A DNA stretch of 64,000 nucleotides from Holophagaceae bacterium (GTDB lineage Bacteria > Acidobacteriota > Holophagae > Holophagales > Holophagaceae). Within the stretch, counting starts at the first letter, position 1. Each line of letters starts with the position of its first letter. This document shows positions 55,176 to 62,732 of this stretch, piece by piece. The stretch is taken from contig JAJTBS010000003.1 in NCBI GenBank assembly GCA_021286765.1, positions 302,457-366,456 of the forward strand, in the 5' to 3' direction. Both the position numbers and the translations under genes were made by a program. The notes below the pieces were generated by a model that was not told where the DNA came from, ran no database searches, and was given only the letters and a program-made list of their open reading frames with translations.

Positions 55176-57269
55176 ATGCGCACCGCTTCTGCTTTGGCCG
55201 CCCTCATGACGCTGCCCGCCCTGGCCGCCGATCCCGCCGCCGCAACCAATCCCTTCTTCTCGGAGTGGAAGACCCCCTTCGGGGTGCCGCCCTTCGCGGA
55301 GATCCAGGAGTCCCACTACCTGCCCGCCTTCCGCGAGGGCATCGTCCGCCACAAGGCCGAGGTGGCCGCCATCGCCGAAGCCCAGGCGGCCCCGACCTTC
55401 GAGAACACGATCCTGGCCCTGGAGCTCGCGGGCCAGTTCACGGACCGGGTGGGTGGCGTGTTCTTCAACCTCACCGGCGCTGAGACGAACCCCAAGCTCC
55501 AGGCGGTGAACCGCGAGGTGATGCCCCTGATGTCCGCTCACCGGGACGACGTGCAGCTGAACCCCAAGCTCTTCCAGCGCGTGAAGGCCGTGTGGGACGC
55601 GCGGGCCACGCTGAAGCTCGCGCCGGACCAGGCGCGGCTGCTGGAGCGCACCTACAAGGGCTTCGTCCGGGCCGGCGCGGCCCTGACGCCGGACCAGCAG
55701 GCCCGGATGCGCGCCATCAACACCGAGCAGTCCAAGCTGGGCGTGGAGTTCGGCGACCGCCTTCTCAAGGCCACCAAGGCGTTCCAGATGGTGGTCTCGA
55801 ATCCCGCTGACCTCGCGGGCCTGCCCGAGGGCACCCGTGCCGCCGCAGCGGCCGCGGCCAAGAAGGCGGGGCTGGAGGGCAAGTGGCTGTTCACGCTGGA
55901 TGGTCCCAGCATCTGGCCCTTCCTGGAGTACGCGCAGAACCGCGAGCTGCGGAAGCGCCTCCTCACGGGCTACCTCGAGCGCTGCAACCAGGGCGGCGAT
56001 ACCGACACCAACGCCATCGTGGCCCAGGTGGCGGCCCTGCGGGTGGAGAAGGCCCAGCTGCTGGGCTACCGGACCTGGGCGGACTACGTGCTCGAAGAGA
56101 ACATGGCGAAGGATCCCAAGGGCGTCTACGGGCTCCTGGACCAGATCTGGAAGCCCGCCCTCGAAGTGGCCAAGAAGGAACGCGCTGAGCTGCAGGCCAT
56201 GATGGCGAAGGAGCTGCCGGGCCAGAAGCTCGAGCCCTGGGACTGGCGGTATTACGCCGAGAAGGTGAAGCAGGCGAAGTACGACTTCGACGAGGAATCG
56301 GTGAAGCCTTACTTCGCCATCGACGCCGTGCGTCAAGGTGCCTTCACGCTGGCGGGGAGGCTCTACGGCATCACGTTCACGGAAGTGAAGGGCGTGCCCG
56401 TCTACCAGAAGGACGTGCGCTGCTTTGAAGTGAAGGAGCAGGATGGCCGCCACCTCGGCTTGATCTATGTGGACTACCACCCCCGGCCCGGCAAGCGCGG
56501 CGGGGCCTGGATGAGCAACTACCGCTCGGCCTGGGTCAAGGACGGGCAGCAGGTGGATCCGGTGGTGGTGAACGTCTGCAACTTCACGGCGCCCGCCGGG
56601 GACCGGCCCGCGCTGCTGACCTCGGACGAGGTGCGGACCCTCTTCCACGAATTCGGCCACGGCCTGCACGGCCTCTTCTACAAGGGCCGCTACCGCGGCA
56701 CCGCTGGCACGCCCCGCGACTTCGTCGAGCTGCCCAGCCAGGTCATGGAGAACTGGTCCATGGAGCCGCAGATGCTGAAGCTCTACGCGAAGCACTACAA
56801 GACCGGCGAAGTCATCCCCGACGCACTCATGGCGAAAATGAAGAAGGCCGCCACCTTCGGCCAGGGGTTCGCCACGGTGGAGTACATGGCCGCCTCCCTG
56901 CTGGACATGGACTGGCACACGCTCACCACCACCAAGCCCCAGGACACGGCCGCCTTCGAGAAGGCCTCGCTGGCCAAGTGGGGTCTCATCTCCGAGATCC
57001 CGCCCCGCTACCGCAGCCCCTACTTCAACCACATCATGGGCGGCTACGCCGCGGGCTACTACAGCTACATCTGGAGCGCCGTGCTGGACAGCGACGCCTT
57101 CCAGGCCTTCAAGGAGAGGGGCAACCTCTTCGATCCCGCCACTGCGGCGAAGTTCCGCGCCGAGGTGCTCTCCAAGGGCGGCACTGAAGATCCCGCGCTG
57201 CTCTACCAGCGTTTCCGCGGCCGCGATCCGAAGGTGGGACCGCTCCTCGAGAAGCGCGGACTGAAGTAG
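55176..57269 (+). CDS. Exported M3-family peptidase (dipeptidyl carboxypeptidase-like)
   Basis: The protein has 697 residues from the ATG at 55176 with a TGGAG five bases upstream, and a signal peptide MRTASALAALMTLPALA. The zinc motif HEFGH lies at 491-495, with the third ligand in DFVELPSQVMENW. Other M3 blocks are LYVDYHPRPGKRGGAWMSNY-like (IYVDYHPRPGKRGGAW) and PYFNHIMGGYAAGYYSYIW. It belongs with Dcp/oligopeptidase A enzymes, and the Dcp-type C-terminal pattern favours dipeptidyl carboxypeptidase. Export suggests peptide degradation in the periplasm. It is followed by the M24 gene after 59 bp on the same strand. Confidence 0.93.
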   Translation: MRTASALAALMTLPALAADPAAATNPFFSEWKTPFGVPPFAEIQESHYLPAFREGIVRHKAEVAAIAEAQAAPTFENTILALELAGQFTDRVGGVFFNLTGAETNPKLQAVNREVMPLMSAHRDDVQLNPKLFQRVKAVWDARATLKLAPDQARLLERTYKGFVRAGAALTPDQQARMRAINTEQSKLGVEFGDRLLKATKAFQMVVSNPADLAGLPEGTRAAAAAAAKKAGLEGKWLFTLDGPSIWPFLEYAQNRELRKRLLTGYLERCNQGGDTDTNAIVAQVAALRVEKAQLLGYRTWADYVLEENMAKDPKGVYGLLDQIWKPALEVAKKERAELQAMMAKELPGQKLEPWDWRYYAEKVKQAKYDFDEESVKPYFAIDAVRQGAFTLAGRLYGITFTEVKGVPVYQKDVRCFEVKEQDGRHLGLIYVDYHPRPGKRGGAWMSNYRSAWVKDGQQVDPVVVNVCNFTAPAGDRPALLTSDEVRTLFHEFGHGLHGLFYKGRYRGTAGTPRDFVELPSQVMENWSMEPQMLKLYAKHYKTGEVIPDALMAKMKKAATFGQGFATVEYMAASLLDMDWHTLTTTKPQDTAAFEKASLAKWGLISEIPPRYRSPYFNHIMGGYAAGYYSYIWSAVLDSDAFQAFKERGNLFDPATAAKFRAEVLSKGGTEDPALLYQRFRGRDPKVGPLLEKRGLK

Positions 57270-57328
57270 CCACCACCGCTCTCTTCAGCAGGACCTTGTG
57301 GCAAAGTGGTTCCACCCCTGGAGCCCCC

Positions 57329-58756
57329 ATGCGCCGTGTCCTCGCCGTGCTCTGCCTCGCGCCGATTCTCGCCGCCCAGACGCCCGCAGCCCCGCAGGCC
57401 CACCATGGCGTGCGCCTGCCCGAGGCCTTTTTTGCAGGCAACCGGGCCCGGCTCCTGGCCAAGGCCAAAGCCATGGGGCCCGGCACCCTCGTCGTCGCGA
57501 AGTCCATGCCCACCCAGCCCAGCTCCGGAGGAGAGGAGCGCCCCTACCGCCAGGACTCGGACTTCTACTACCTCACCGGGGTGGAGGAGGAGCGCGCCGT
57601 GGCCCTGCTGGATGGGGACAAGGGCACCTACACCCTGCTGGTCCAGGCTCGGGACGCCAGGCGGGAGGCCTACACCGGGCCGCGCCTTGGGGTGGATGGC
57701 GCGAAGCGCAAGGGGGCCGACGAGGCCGTGGCCTTCCCCGAGGCGGAGAAAACCCTTGATGCGGCGCTCCGGCAGGCGAAGCGCATCGTGCTCATCGACA
57801 CCTACGACGATGCGTTCCGGGAGCGGGTGCTGGCGTCGGCCTATCCCAGGGGTTACGTACAGTGGCCTGCGGGTTATGAGAAGAGCCTGGTGGATGGCCG
57901 TCCCCTCGTGGCGGAGATGCGGGTCATCAAGCAGCCCGCCGAGGTCGAGATGATCCAGCGGGCGGTGGACGCGAGCATCGAGGGCCACCTGGCCGCCCTG
58001 CGCGGCAGCACAGGCTTCACCAACGAGGGGCAGGTGGCCGCGGCGCTGGAAGGGACGGTGCGGGCGCTGGGGGCGCGCTTCCTGGCCTATAAGTCCATCG
58101 CGGGTGCCGGAAGCGATGGTTGCCTCCTGCACTACGCCAACAACGACGAGCCCATTCCGCCCGGGTCGCTCATCCTCATGGATGCCAGCGGCGAGGTGGG
58201 CTACTACACCTCGGACATCACCCGCACCTGGCCGGCCAACGGCCGGTTCAGCCCGGAGCAGCGGGCCCTCTACGATCTGGTGCTCAAGGCGCAGGAGGCG
58301 GGCATTCAGGAGTTGCGGCCGGGCAACATCCATATCGCCAGCTTCATGACGGCAGCCCGCATCATCAGCGATGGCCTGGTGGAGCTGGGGCTCATCCCGG
58401 GCGGCAAGGAAGAGGCCTTCAAACGGGGCGACTGGGGCAAGTTCCTGCCCCACGGCGTGAGCCACTACCTGGGGCTCGACGTGCATGACGCGGGGAGCTA
58501 TGGCGCGCCCCATCCTTTCCACAAGCATGGCGGCAGCCGCCTCCTGGAAGCAGGCATGGTGCTCACCATGGAGCCCGGCATCTACATTCCCAAGGGCATG
58601 GAGGGCGTGGAGGCCAAGTGGCAGGGCATCGGCATCCGCATCGAGGATGTGATCCTGGTGACGCCGGAGGGGCCACGCAACCTCAGCGCCCGCCTGCCCC
58701 GCAAGGCGGAGGAACTGGAACGGATCGTCCGTGAGGGTGCCCGGGCCAGGCGTTAG
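57329..58756 (+). CDS. Exported M24B Xaa-Pro aminopeptidase
   Basis: The protein has 475 residues from the ATG at 57329, again with TGGAG five bases upstream, and a signal peptide MRRVLAVLCLAPILAAQ. The N-terminal creatinase-like domain (RQDSDFYYLTGVEEERAVAL) precedes the pita-bread catalytic domain. Metal ligands sit in LILMDASGEVGYYTSDITRTW (two Asp), HGVSHYLGLDVHD (His), MVLTMEPGIY (Glu) and GIGIRIEDVIL (Glu), so all five are present. It removes N-terminal residues before proline, complementing the S9 and M3 enzymes. It ends 9 bp before the convergent barrel gene. Confidence 0.93.
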   Translation: MRRVLAVLCLAPILAAQTPAAPQAHHGVRLPEAFFAGNRARLLAKAKAMGPGTLVVAKSMPTQPSSGGEERPYRQDSDFYYLTGVEEERAVALLDGDKGTYTLLVQARDARREAYTGPRLGVDGAKRKGADEAVAFPEAEKTLDAALRQAKRIVLIDTYDDAFRERVLASAYPRGYVQWPAGYEKSLVDGRPLVAEMRVIKQPAEVEMIQRAVDASIEGHLAALRGSTGFTNEGQVAAALEGTVRALGARFLAYKSIAGAGSDGCLLHYANNDEPIPPGSLILMDASGEVGYYTSDITRTWPANGRFSPEQRALYDLVLKAQEAGIQELRPGNIHIASFMTAARIISDGLVELGLIPGGKEEAFKRGDWGKFLPHGVSHYLGLDVHDAGSYGAPHPFHKHGGSRLLEAGMVLTMEPGIYIPKGMEGVEAKWQGIGIRIEDVILVTPEGPRNLSARLPRKAEELERIVREGARARR

Positions 58757-58765
58757 GCGGAACCG

Positions 58766-59296
58766 TCAGAACCGCCACGTGGCGGCCACCATGAGGCCAG
58801 TGGCCGTGAGGTCCTTCTGGATGGGGCTCCAGAACCCCTTCACCTCGATGCCGAGGTGGGCGGAAGCCTGGTAGCCGATGCCGCCAGCCACGCCCAGGCG
58901 GGTGGCGGAGATGACCGAGGGGCTGCTGCCCGAGTCGCTGACCCGCCACTGCTGGCCCCCGACGCTGCCCACCAGGTAGGGGCCGCTTTTGGTGTCCTCG
59001 CCAGGGAACCACAGCGCGTCGAGCATCAGGTCCACGGAGGTGACGCTGGTCTTGTTCCCCTCTGGAGTGAGGGTGCCCTTGGGGATCTGCTGGGCGCCGA
59101 TGGTGGGCCGGAAGACAAAGGCCTCCCCGATGGGGATCTCCACGAACACCGAGAGGCCCAGGCCCGTCTGCCCGTTGGTGCGGTTCCGCAGGTCGCTCAT
59201 GGGGATCAGGGCGTGGGCCTTGAGGCCGATGGCGGCGTCCTGGGCGGCGAGGGGCAGGGCGGCCAGCAGCAGGAGGGGCAGATGGCGGAGTCTCAT
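58766..59296 (-). CDS. Small outer-membrane beta-barrel protein
   Basis: The protein has 176 residues from the ATG at 59296, with a signal peptide MRLRHLPLLLLAALPLAAQ and eight-strand-like amphipathic segments ending in WRF, as in OmpA/OmpX-type barrels. Blocks such as VFVEIPIGEAFVFRPTIG and GVAGGIGYQASAHLGIEVKG fit this fold. The ATG lies 4 bp inside the end of the KdsC-like gene, so translation is coupled, and a role in the envelope is likely. No named family. Confidence 0.7.
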   Translation of the reverse strand: MRLRHLPLLLLAALPLAAQDAAIGLKAHALIPMSDLRNRTNGQTGLGLSVFVEIPIGEAFVFRPTIGAQQIPKGTLTPEGNKTSVTSVDLMLDALWFPGEDTKSGPYLVGSVGGQQWRVSDSGSSPSVISATRLGVAGGIGYQASAHLGIEVKGFWSPIQKDLTATGLMVAATWRF

Positions 59297-59823
59297 GGGC
59301 GGACCTCGTAGGTGGAAAGGATGGCGTTCCAGTGGCTCTGGGCCTTGAGGATGCGTTCGGCCACCAGGCGCAGGACGCCGTGCCCGCCGTCGACCGGAGT
59401 GACCCAGTGGCAGGCCGCCCGCACCTCGGCCACGGCATCCGCGGGACAGCAAGCCAGGCCCACGCGCCGCAGCAGGGGCAGGTCGGGCAGGTCATCGCCC
59501 AGGTGGGCGATCTGGTCCAGGGCCAGGCCATATTTGGTGCACAGCTGGTCCAGCACAGGACCCTTGTCCAGGTGGCCGGCGAAGCAGTCTTCCACGCCCA
59601 GGTCCCGGGCGCGGTTCTCCGTGGCGCCGGACGCCAGGCCCGAGATGAAGGCCACGGGGATGCCCGAGCGCTGCAGCCACTTGATCGCGGCGCCGTCACG
59701 CACGTGGAAGGCCTTGGTGTGGCCGGGCTCCTTCCCATAGTGGAGGGCGCCAGTGGTGAGCACCCCGTCGATGTCGGTGCAGAGCAGGCGGATCTTGGCG
59801 GCGCGCAGGTCCAGGTCGTCCAC
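59293..59823 (-). CDS. KdsC-like HAD phosphatase
   Basis: The protein has 176 residues if it starts at the GTG at 59823, preferred because AGAGGGGAG lies just upstream and the protein then begins just before the catalytic IRLLCTDIDGVLTTG. An ATG at 59868 or 59880 would add 15-19 residues lacking a ribosome binding site. The HAD nucleophile is D17, with FHVRDGAAIKWLQRSGIPVAF, a conserved Lys segment and HLGDDLPDLPLL as motif IV. KdsC cleaves KDO-8-phosphate in lipopolysaccharide synthesis; related YrbI or NeuA-type phosphatases act on other sugar acids. No kds genes are nearby. The stop overlaps the barrel gene. Confidence 0.82.
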   Translation of the reverse strand: MDDLDLRAAKIRLLCTDIDGVLTTGALHYGKEPGHTKAFHVRDGAAIKWLQRSGIPVAFISGLASGATENRARDLGVEDCFAGHLDKGPVLDQLCTKYGLALDQIAHLGDDLPDLPLLRRVGLACCPADAVAEVRAACHWVTPVDGGHGVLRLVAERILKAQSHWNAILSTYEVRP

Positions 59824-59972
59824 GGCATCTCCCCTCTGCCAGCCTAGCAAATCCGCGGCGCCAGGCATGATCGTCATCACGATTCAGGCCCAAACAGCCA
59901 CTCTGGTGGAACCTTTGGTTGCTGGATGATCGGATGGGTATACAGTTTTTCTGGAGGCCGGAAGTTCTGGGC

Positions 59973-59999
59973 TTGACAAAAATAAAAACCGCATAATCA
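59973..59999 (+). promoter_or_regulatory. Promoter candidate of the ArsR efflux operon
   Basis: TTGACA (59973-59978) is followed by an A-rich spacer of 15 bases and TAATCA (59994-59999), in the only AT-rich part of the 197-bp gap between the KdsC-like gene and arsR. The same -10 hexamer TAATCA occurs in the TetR promoter. The spacer is shorter than the usual 17 bases, which can mark a regulated promoter. The rest of the gap shows no gene. Confidence 0.5.
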
Positions 60000-60020
60000 T
60001 AGTCGCATGGAGTTGATTTC

Positions 60021-60350
60021 GTGAACCACCAGCTCAGCAATCCCATGATCGACGAGGTGAGCGGCCTCTTCAGCGCCCTGGGGGATGCCTCCCGCCTGAA
60101 GATCCTCCGCTCGCTCCTGGATTCCAAGGGCCCCCTCAGCCAGGGGGCGGTCGCCGAGGCTTCCGGCCTCTCCCAGGCCAATGCTTCGAAGCACCTGGCC
60201 TGCCTGGTGCGTGTGGGCCTGGTGAGCCGCGAGCCCGAGGGCAATGCGGTGTACTTCGCCCCGGTGATGCCCCTGGTGGGCGAGCTCTGCGACCTGGTGT
60301 GCGGCCATGTCAGCGACCGGGCCCGCGTGACCTACAAGGCCCTGAAGTGA
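60021..60350 (+). CDS. ArsR-family transcriptional regulator
   Basis: The protein has 109 residues from the GTG at 60021 (GGAG upstream). The winged helix carries FSALGDASRLKILRSLLDSK and QGAVAEASGLSQANASKHLA, then LVRVGLVSREPEGNAVYF. No CXC or other cysteine pair of the classical arsenic sensor is visible in the recognition helix; the only cysteines lie in the last third (CLVRV, CDLVCGH), which could still bind metal. It heads the second efflux operon and most likely controls it. The gap to the TolC-like gene is 40 bp. Confidence 0.88.
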   Translation: MNHQLSNPMIDEVSGLFSALGDASRLKILRSLLDSKGPLSQGAVAEASGLSQANASKHLACLVRVGLVSREPEGNAVYFAPVMPLVGELCDLVCGHVSDRARVTYKALK

Positions 60351-60390
60351 AGGGGGCGAGAGCCCTTTTTTTGGCTTGGAGTATTCCTTT

Positions 60391-61710
60391 ATGAGCATTA
60401 AAACCATGCAATGCCTGACGTTGTGGCTGGTGGCCGGCGCCGTCGCCCTGGCGCAGGAGCCCCTCACGGTGGCCACGGCCATCCGCAAAGCCTGGCGCGA
60501 CCAGTCCGGACTGAAGGCCGGGCGGGCCCTGGTCCAGAGCAAGCGGGAGGAGGCCGCCGGCTTCGACGCGCTGAAGATGCCCACGCTGACCCTGCAGGCT
60601 CAGGGCGTGCGCACGGATGAGCCCATGCTGGCCTTCGGCATGAAGCTCAACCAGAGCCGCATCGCGGCCATGGACTTCAACCCGTCCAGCCTCAACCGAC
60701 CCGACGCGATCATGGGCTTCGGGGGCTCGGCAGCGGTGCAGCAGCCCCTCTATGCGGGCGGCCGCCTCTCGGCGGCGAAGTGGGCGGGTGAGTACGCGGC
60801 CCAGGCTGAGACAGCCAGTCAGGCGCGTCGCGAGCAGGAGACGGCCATGGCCATCGTGGAGGCCTACTTCGGGGCTCAGGTGGCCGAGCAGGCGCTGCTG
60901 TGGGTCGAGGACACCCGCACCTGGATCCTGGGGCTGGAGGCCTTTGTGGGGGCCCGTGTCCAGCAGGGACTCATGCTCGAATCCGAACTCCAGCGCCTGA
61001 AGGCGGCCCACGCCCAGGTCGACGCCCAGAAGGCCGATGCGGTGCGTCAGGTGCGGGCCGCCCGGTCGGGGCTGGGCCTCCTCACCGGCAGCGCGCCCGT
61101 GGAAGTTCCCCTGGCGACGCCGCTGCAGATGGAGGGGCCCGCGCCGGGTGCATCACCCCTGGTGCCCGTCCGTGCGGACCTTCAGGCGGCGGAGCTGCAG
61201 GCCAGGGCCGCGGGCCAGGCGGCCAAAGCCGCCGCCGGCAGCCTCAAGCCCGAGGTTGGCCTCGAACTGGGCGCCGGCACGCTGCGCCAGTCCTGGCACC
61301 AGGGCGGCACGTGGACCTGGGCCGCCCTGGGCGTGAAATGGAAGGTGTTCTCCGGGCCGGACCGGGCCAAGTCCAACGCCGCCGCCGCTCAAGCCCGCGC
61401 CGCGGACGACATGCGGGCCTTCAAGCAGCAGCAGGCCGAGCATGAGGTGCGCGTGGCGCGGGAGGCTCTCCGGGCCGCAGAGGCGAAGCATGTCGCCGCC
61501 CAGGAGGCCCTGGCCGCCTCTGAGGAATCCAAGCGGCTGCGCGAGGCCCGCCACCGCGAAGGCCTGACGCCCCTCACCGATCTGCTGGATGCGGAGGCCG
61601 CCCTGCAGGGCGCCCGCACCCTGCTGCTCCAGAGCCTCTATGACCTGCGCACCAGCCGCGCGGCCCTCGATCTGGCCACCGGCACCCCCATCGAAGGAGT
61701 CACCCCATGA
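60391..61710 (+). CDS. TolC-family outer-membrane efflux protein of the second pump
   Basis: The protein has 439 residues from the ATG at 60391, with GGAG upstream and a signal peptide ending near VALAQ. It contains paired outer-membrane-factor repeats with long heptad helices (TVATAIRKAWRDQSGLKAGR; ARREQETAMAIVEAYFGAQ) and a C-terminal copy (LREARHREGLTPLTDLLDAE, then ALQGARTLLLQSLYDLR). It should form the trans-periplasmic exit duct for the pump encoded downstream. Its stop overlaps the adaptor ATG by 4 bp. Confidence 0.88.
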   Translation: MSIKTMQCLTLWLVAGAVALAQEPLTVATAIRKAWRDQSGLKAGRALVQSKREEAAGFDALKMPTLTLQAQGVRTDEPMLAFGMKLNQSRIAAMDFNPSSLNRPDAIMGFGGSAAVQQPLYAGGRLSAAKWAGEYAAQAETASQARREQETAMAIVEAYFGAQVAEQALLWVEDTRTWILGLEAFVGARVQQGLMLESELQRLKAAHAQVDAQKADAVRQVRAARSGLGLLTGSAPVEVPLATPLQMEGPAPGASPLVPVRADLQAAELQARAAGQAAKAAAGSLKPEVGLELGAGTLRQSWHQGGTWTWAALGVKWKVFSGPDRAKSNAAAAQARAADDMRAFKQQQAEHEVRVAREALRAAEAKHVAAQEALAASEESKRLREARHREGLTPLTDLLDAEAALQGARTLLLQSLYDLRTSRAALDLATGTPIEGVTP

Positions 61711-62732
61711 AGGTGTCCACGCCCCTCGCCCTCACGGGCCTCCTGCTCGGAACGCTGGCCTGCGGCCACAAGGACGCCGCTCCCGCCGCGAAGGCCCTGC
61801 CCAAGGTGACCGTGTCCCTGGTGGCGCAGGCCCAGGCGGAGGGCGGCAGTTGGGTGGCAGCGACGCTGCAGTCCACCCGCACTGCCACCATGGCCACCCG
61901 CATGGCGGCCCAGGTGAAGCGCGTGCTGGTCCAGGAGGGCCAGCGCGTGGCCAGCGGCACGCTGCTCATGGCCCTCGGCGACGAGGACCTCCAGGCCCAG
62001 CTGAAGGCGGCCGAGACGGGGCTGGCCGCGGCGGAAGCCCACCATCGCCGCATCCAGGCACTCTTTGCGCAGAAGGCGGCGACGCCTTCCGAGCTGGAGC
62101 AGACCCAGGCCCAGCTCGCCCAGGCCCAGGCCGGCGTGGCCTCCCTGAAGGCCAACCTCGCCTATACCCAGATCCGCGCGCCGTTCTCCGGCCTGGTGCA
62201 GTCCCGCAAGGTCAACGAAGGCGACTTCGTGGGCCCTGGCATGCCCCTGCTTGAGCTGGTGGGCGAGGGTGAGCAGGAGCTGGTGGCGACCCTGTCCGAA
62301 GGCGAGGCCAAAGCCCTGAAGCAGGGCGCGAAGGTGCGCTTCGAGGCGGAAGGCGCCACCGGCGAAGCCCAGGTCACCGCGCTGTCCCCGGGTGGCGATG
62401 CCTTCAGCCACAAGGGCACGATGAGGGCCCGCGTGCTCAGTCCCAAAGGCCTCCGTCAGGGCACCTTCGCGCGCATCCTCGTGCCAGGAGTCAAGGCCGA
62501 GGGGCTGAGCATCGTCCGCAGCGCCCTGGTGACCCGGGGCGAGCTGACGGGTGTCTTCGTGGCCCAAGAAGGCCATGCGGAGCTGCGCTGGATCACCGTG
62601 GGCGACGGCGCTGGCGACAGCCTGCCCGTGCGCTCGGGCCTCAAGGCCGAGGACCGCGTCATCGACCGGCCCGGCAGCCTCCAGGATGGCCAGCCCATCG
62701 AGCTCTCTGGCGGGGTGAACCGTGTCAACTAG
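61707..62732 (+). CDS. RND periplasmic adaptor of the second pump
   Basis: The protein has 341 residues. A signal sequence ends GTLAC (Cys19), a possible though imperfect lipobox. It has lipoyl halves (RMAAQVKRVLVQEGQRVASG and RAPFSGLVQSRKVNEGDFV), a coiled-coil hairpin rich in ELEQTQAQLAQAQA heptads, and beta-barrel and membrane-proximal domains. The absence of Met/His-rich metal-binding stretches argues weakly against a heavy-metal exporter. The gene overlaps the TolC gene by 4 bp and the permease gene by 11 bp, so the operon is tightly coupled. Confidence 0.92.
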   Translation: MKVSTPLALTGLLLGTLACGHKDAAPAAKALPKVTVSLVAQAQAEGGSWVAATLQSTRTATMATRMAAQVKRVLVQEGQRVASGTLLMALGDEDLQAQLKAAETGLAAAEAHHRRIQALFAQKAATPSELEQTQAQLAQAQAGVASLKANLAYTQIRAPFSGLVQSRKVNEGDFVGPGMPLLELVGEGEQELVATLSEGEAKALKQGAKVRFEAEGATGEAQVTALSPGGDAFSHKGTMRARVLSPKGLRQGTFARILVPGVKAEGLSIVRSALVTRGELTGVFVAQEGHAELRWITVGDGAGDSLPVRSGLKAEDRVIDRPGSLQDGQPIELSGGVNRVN

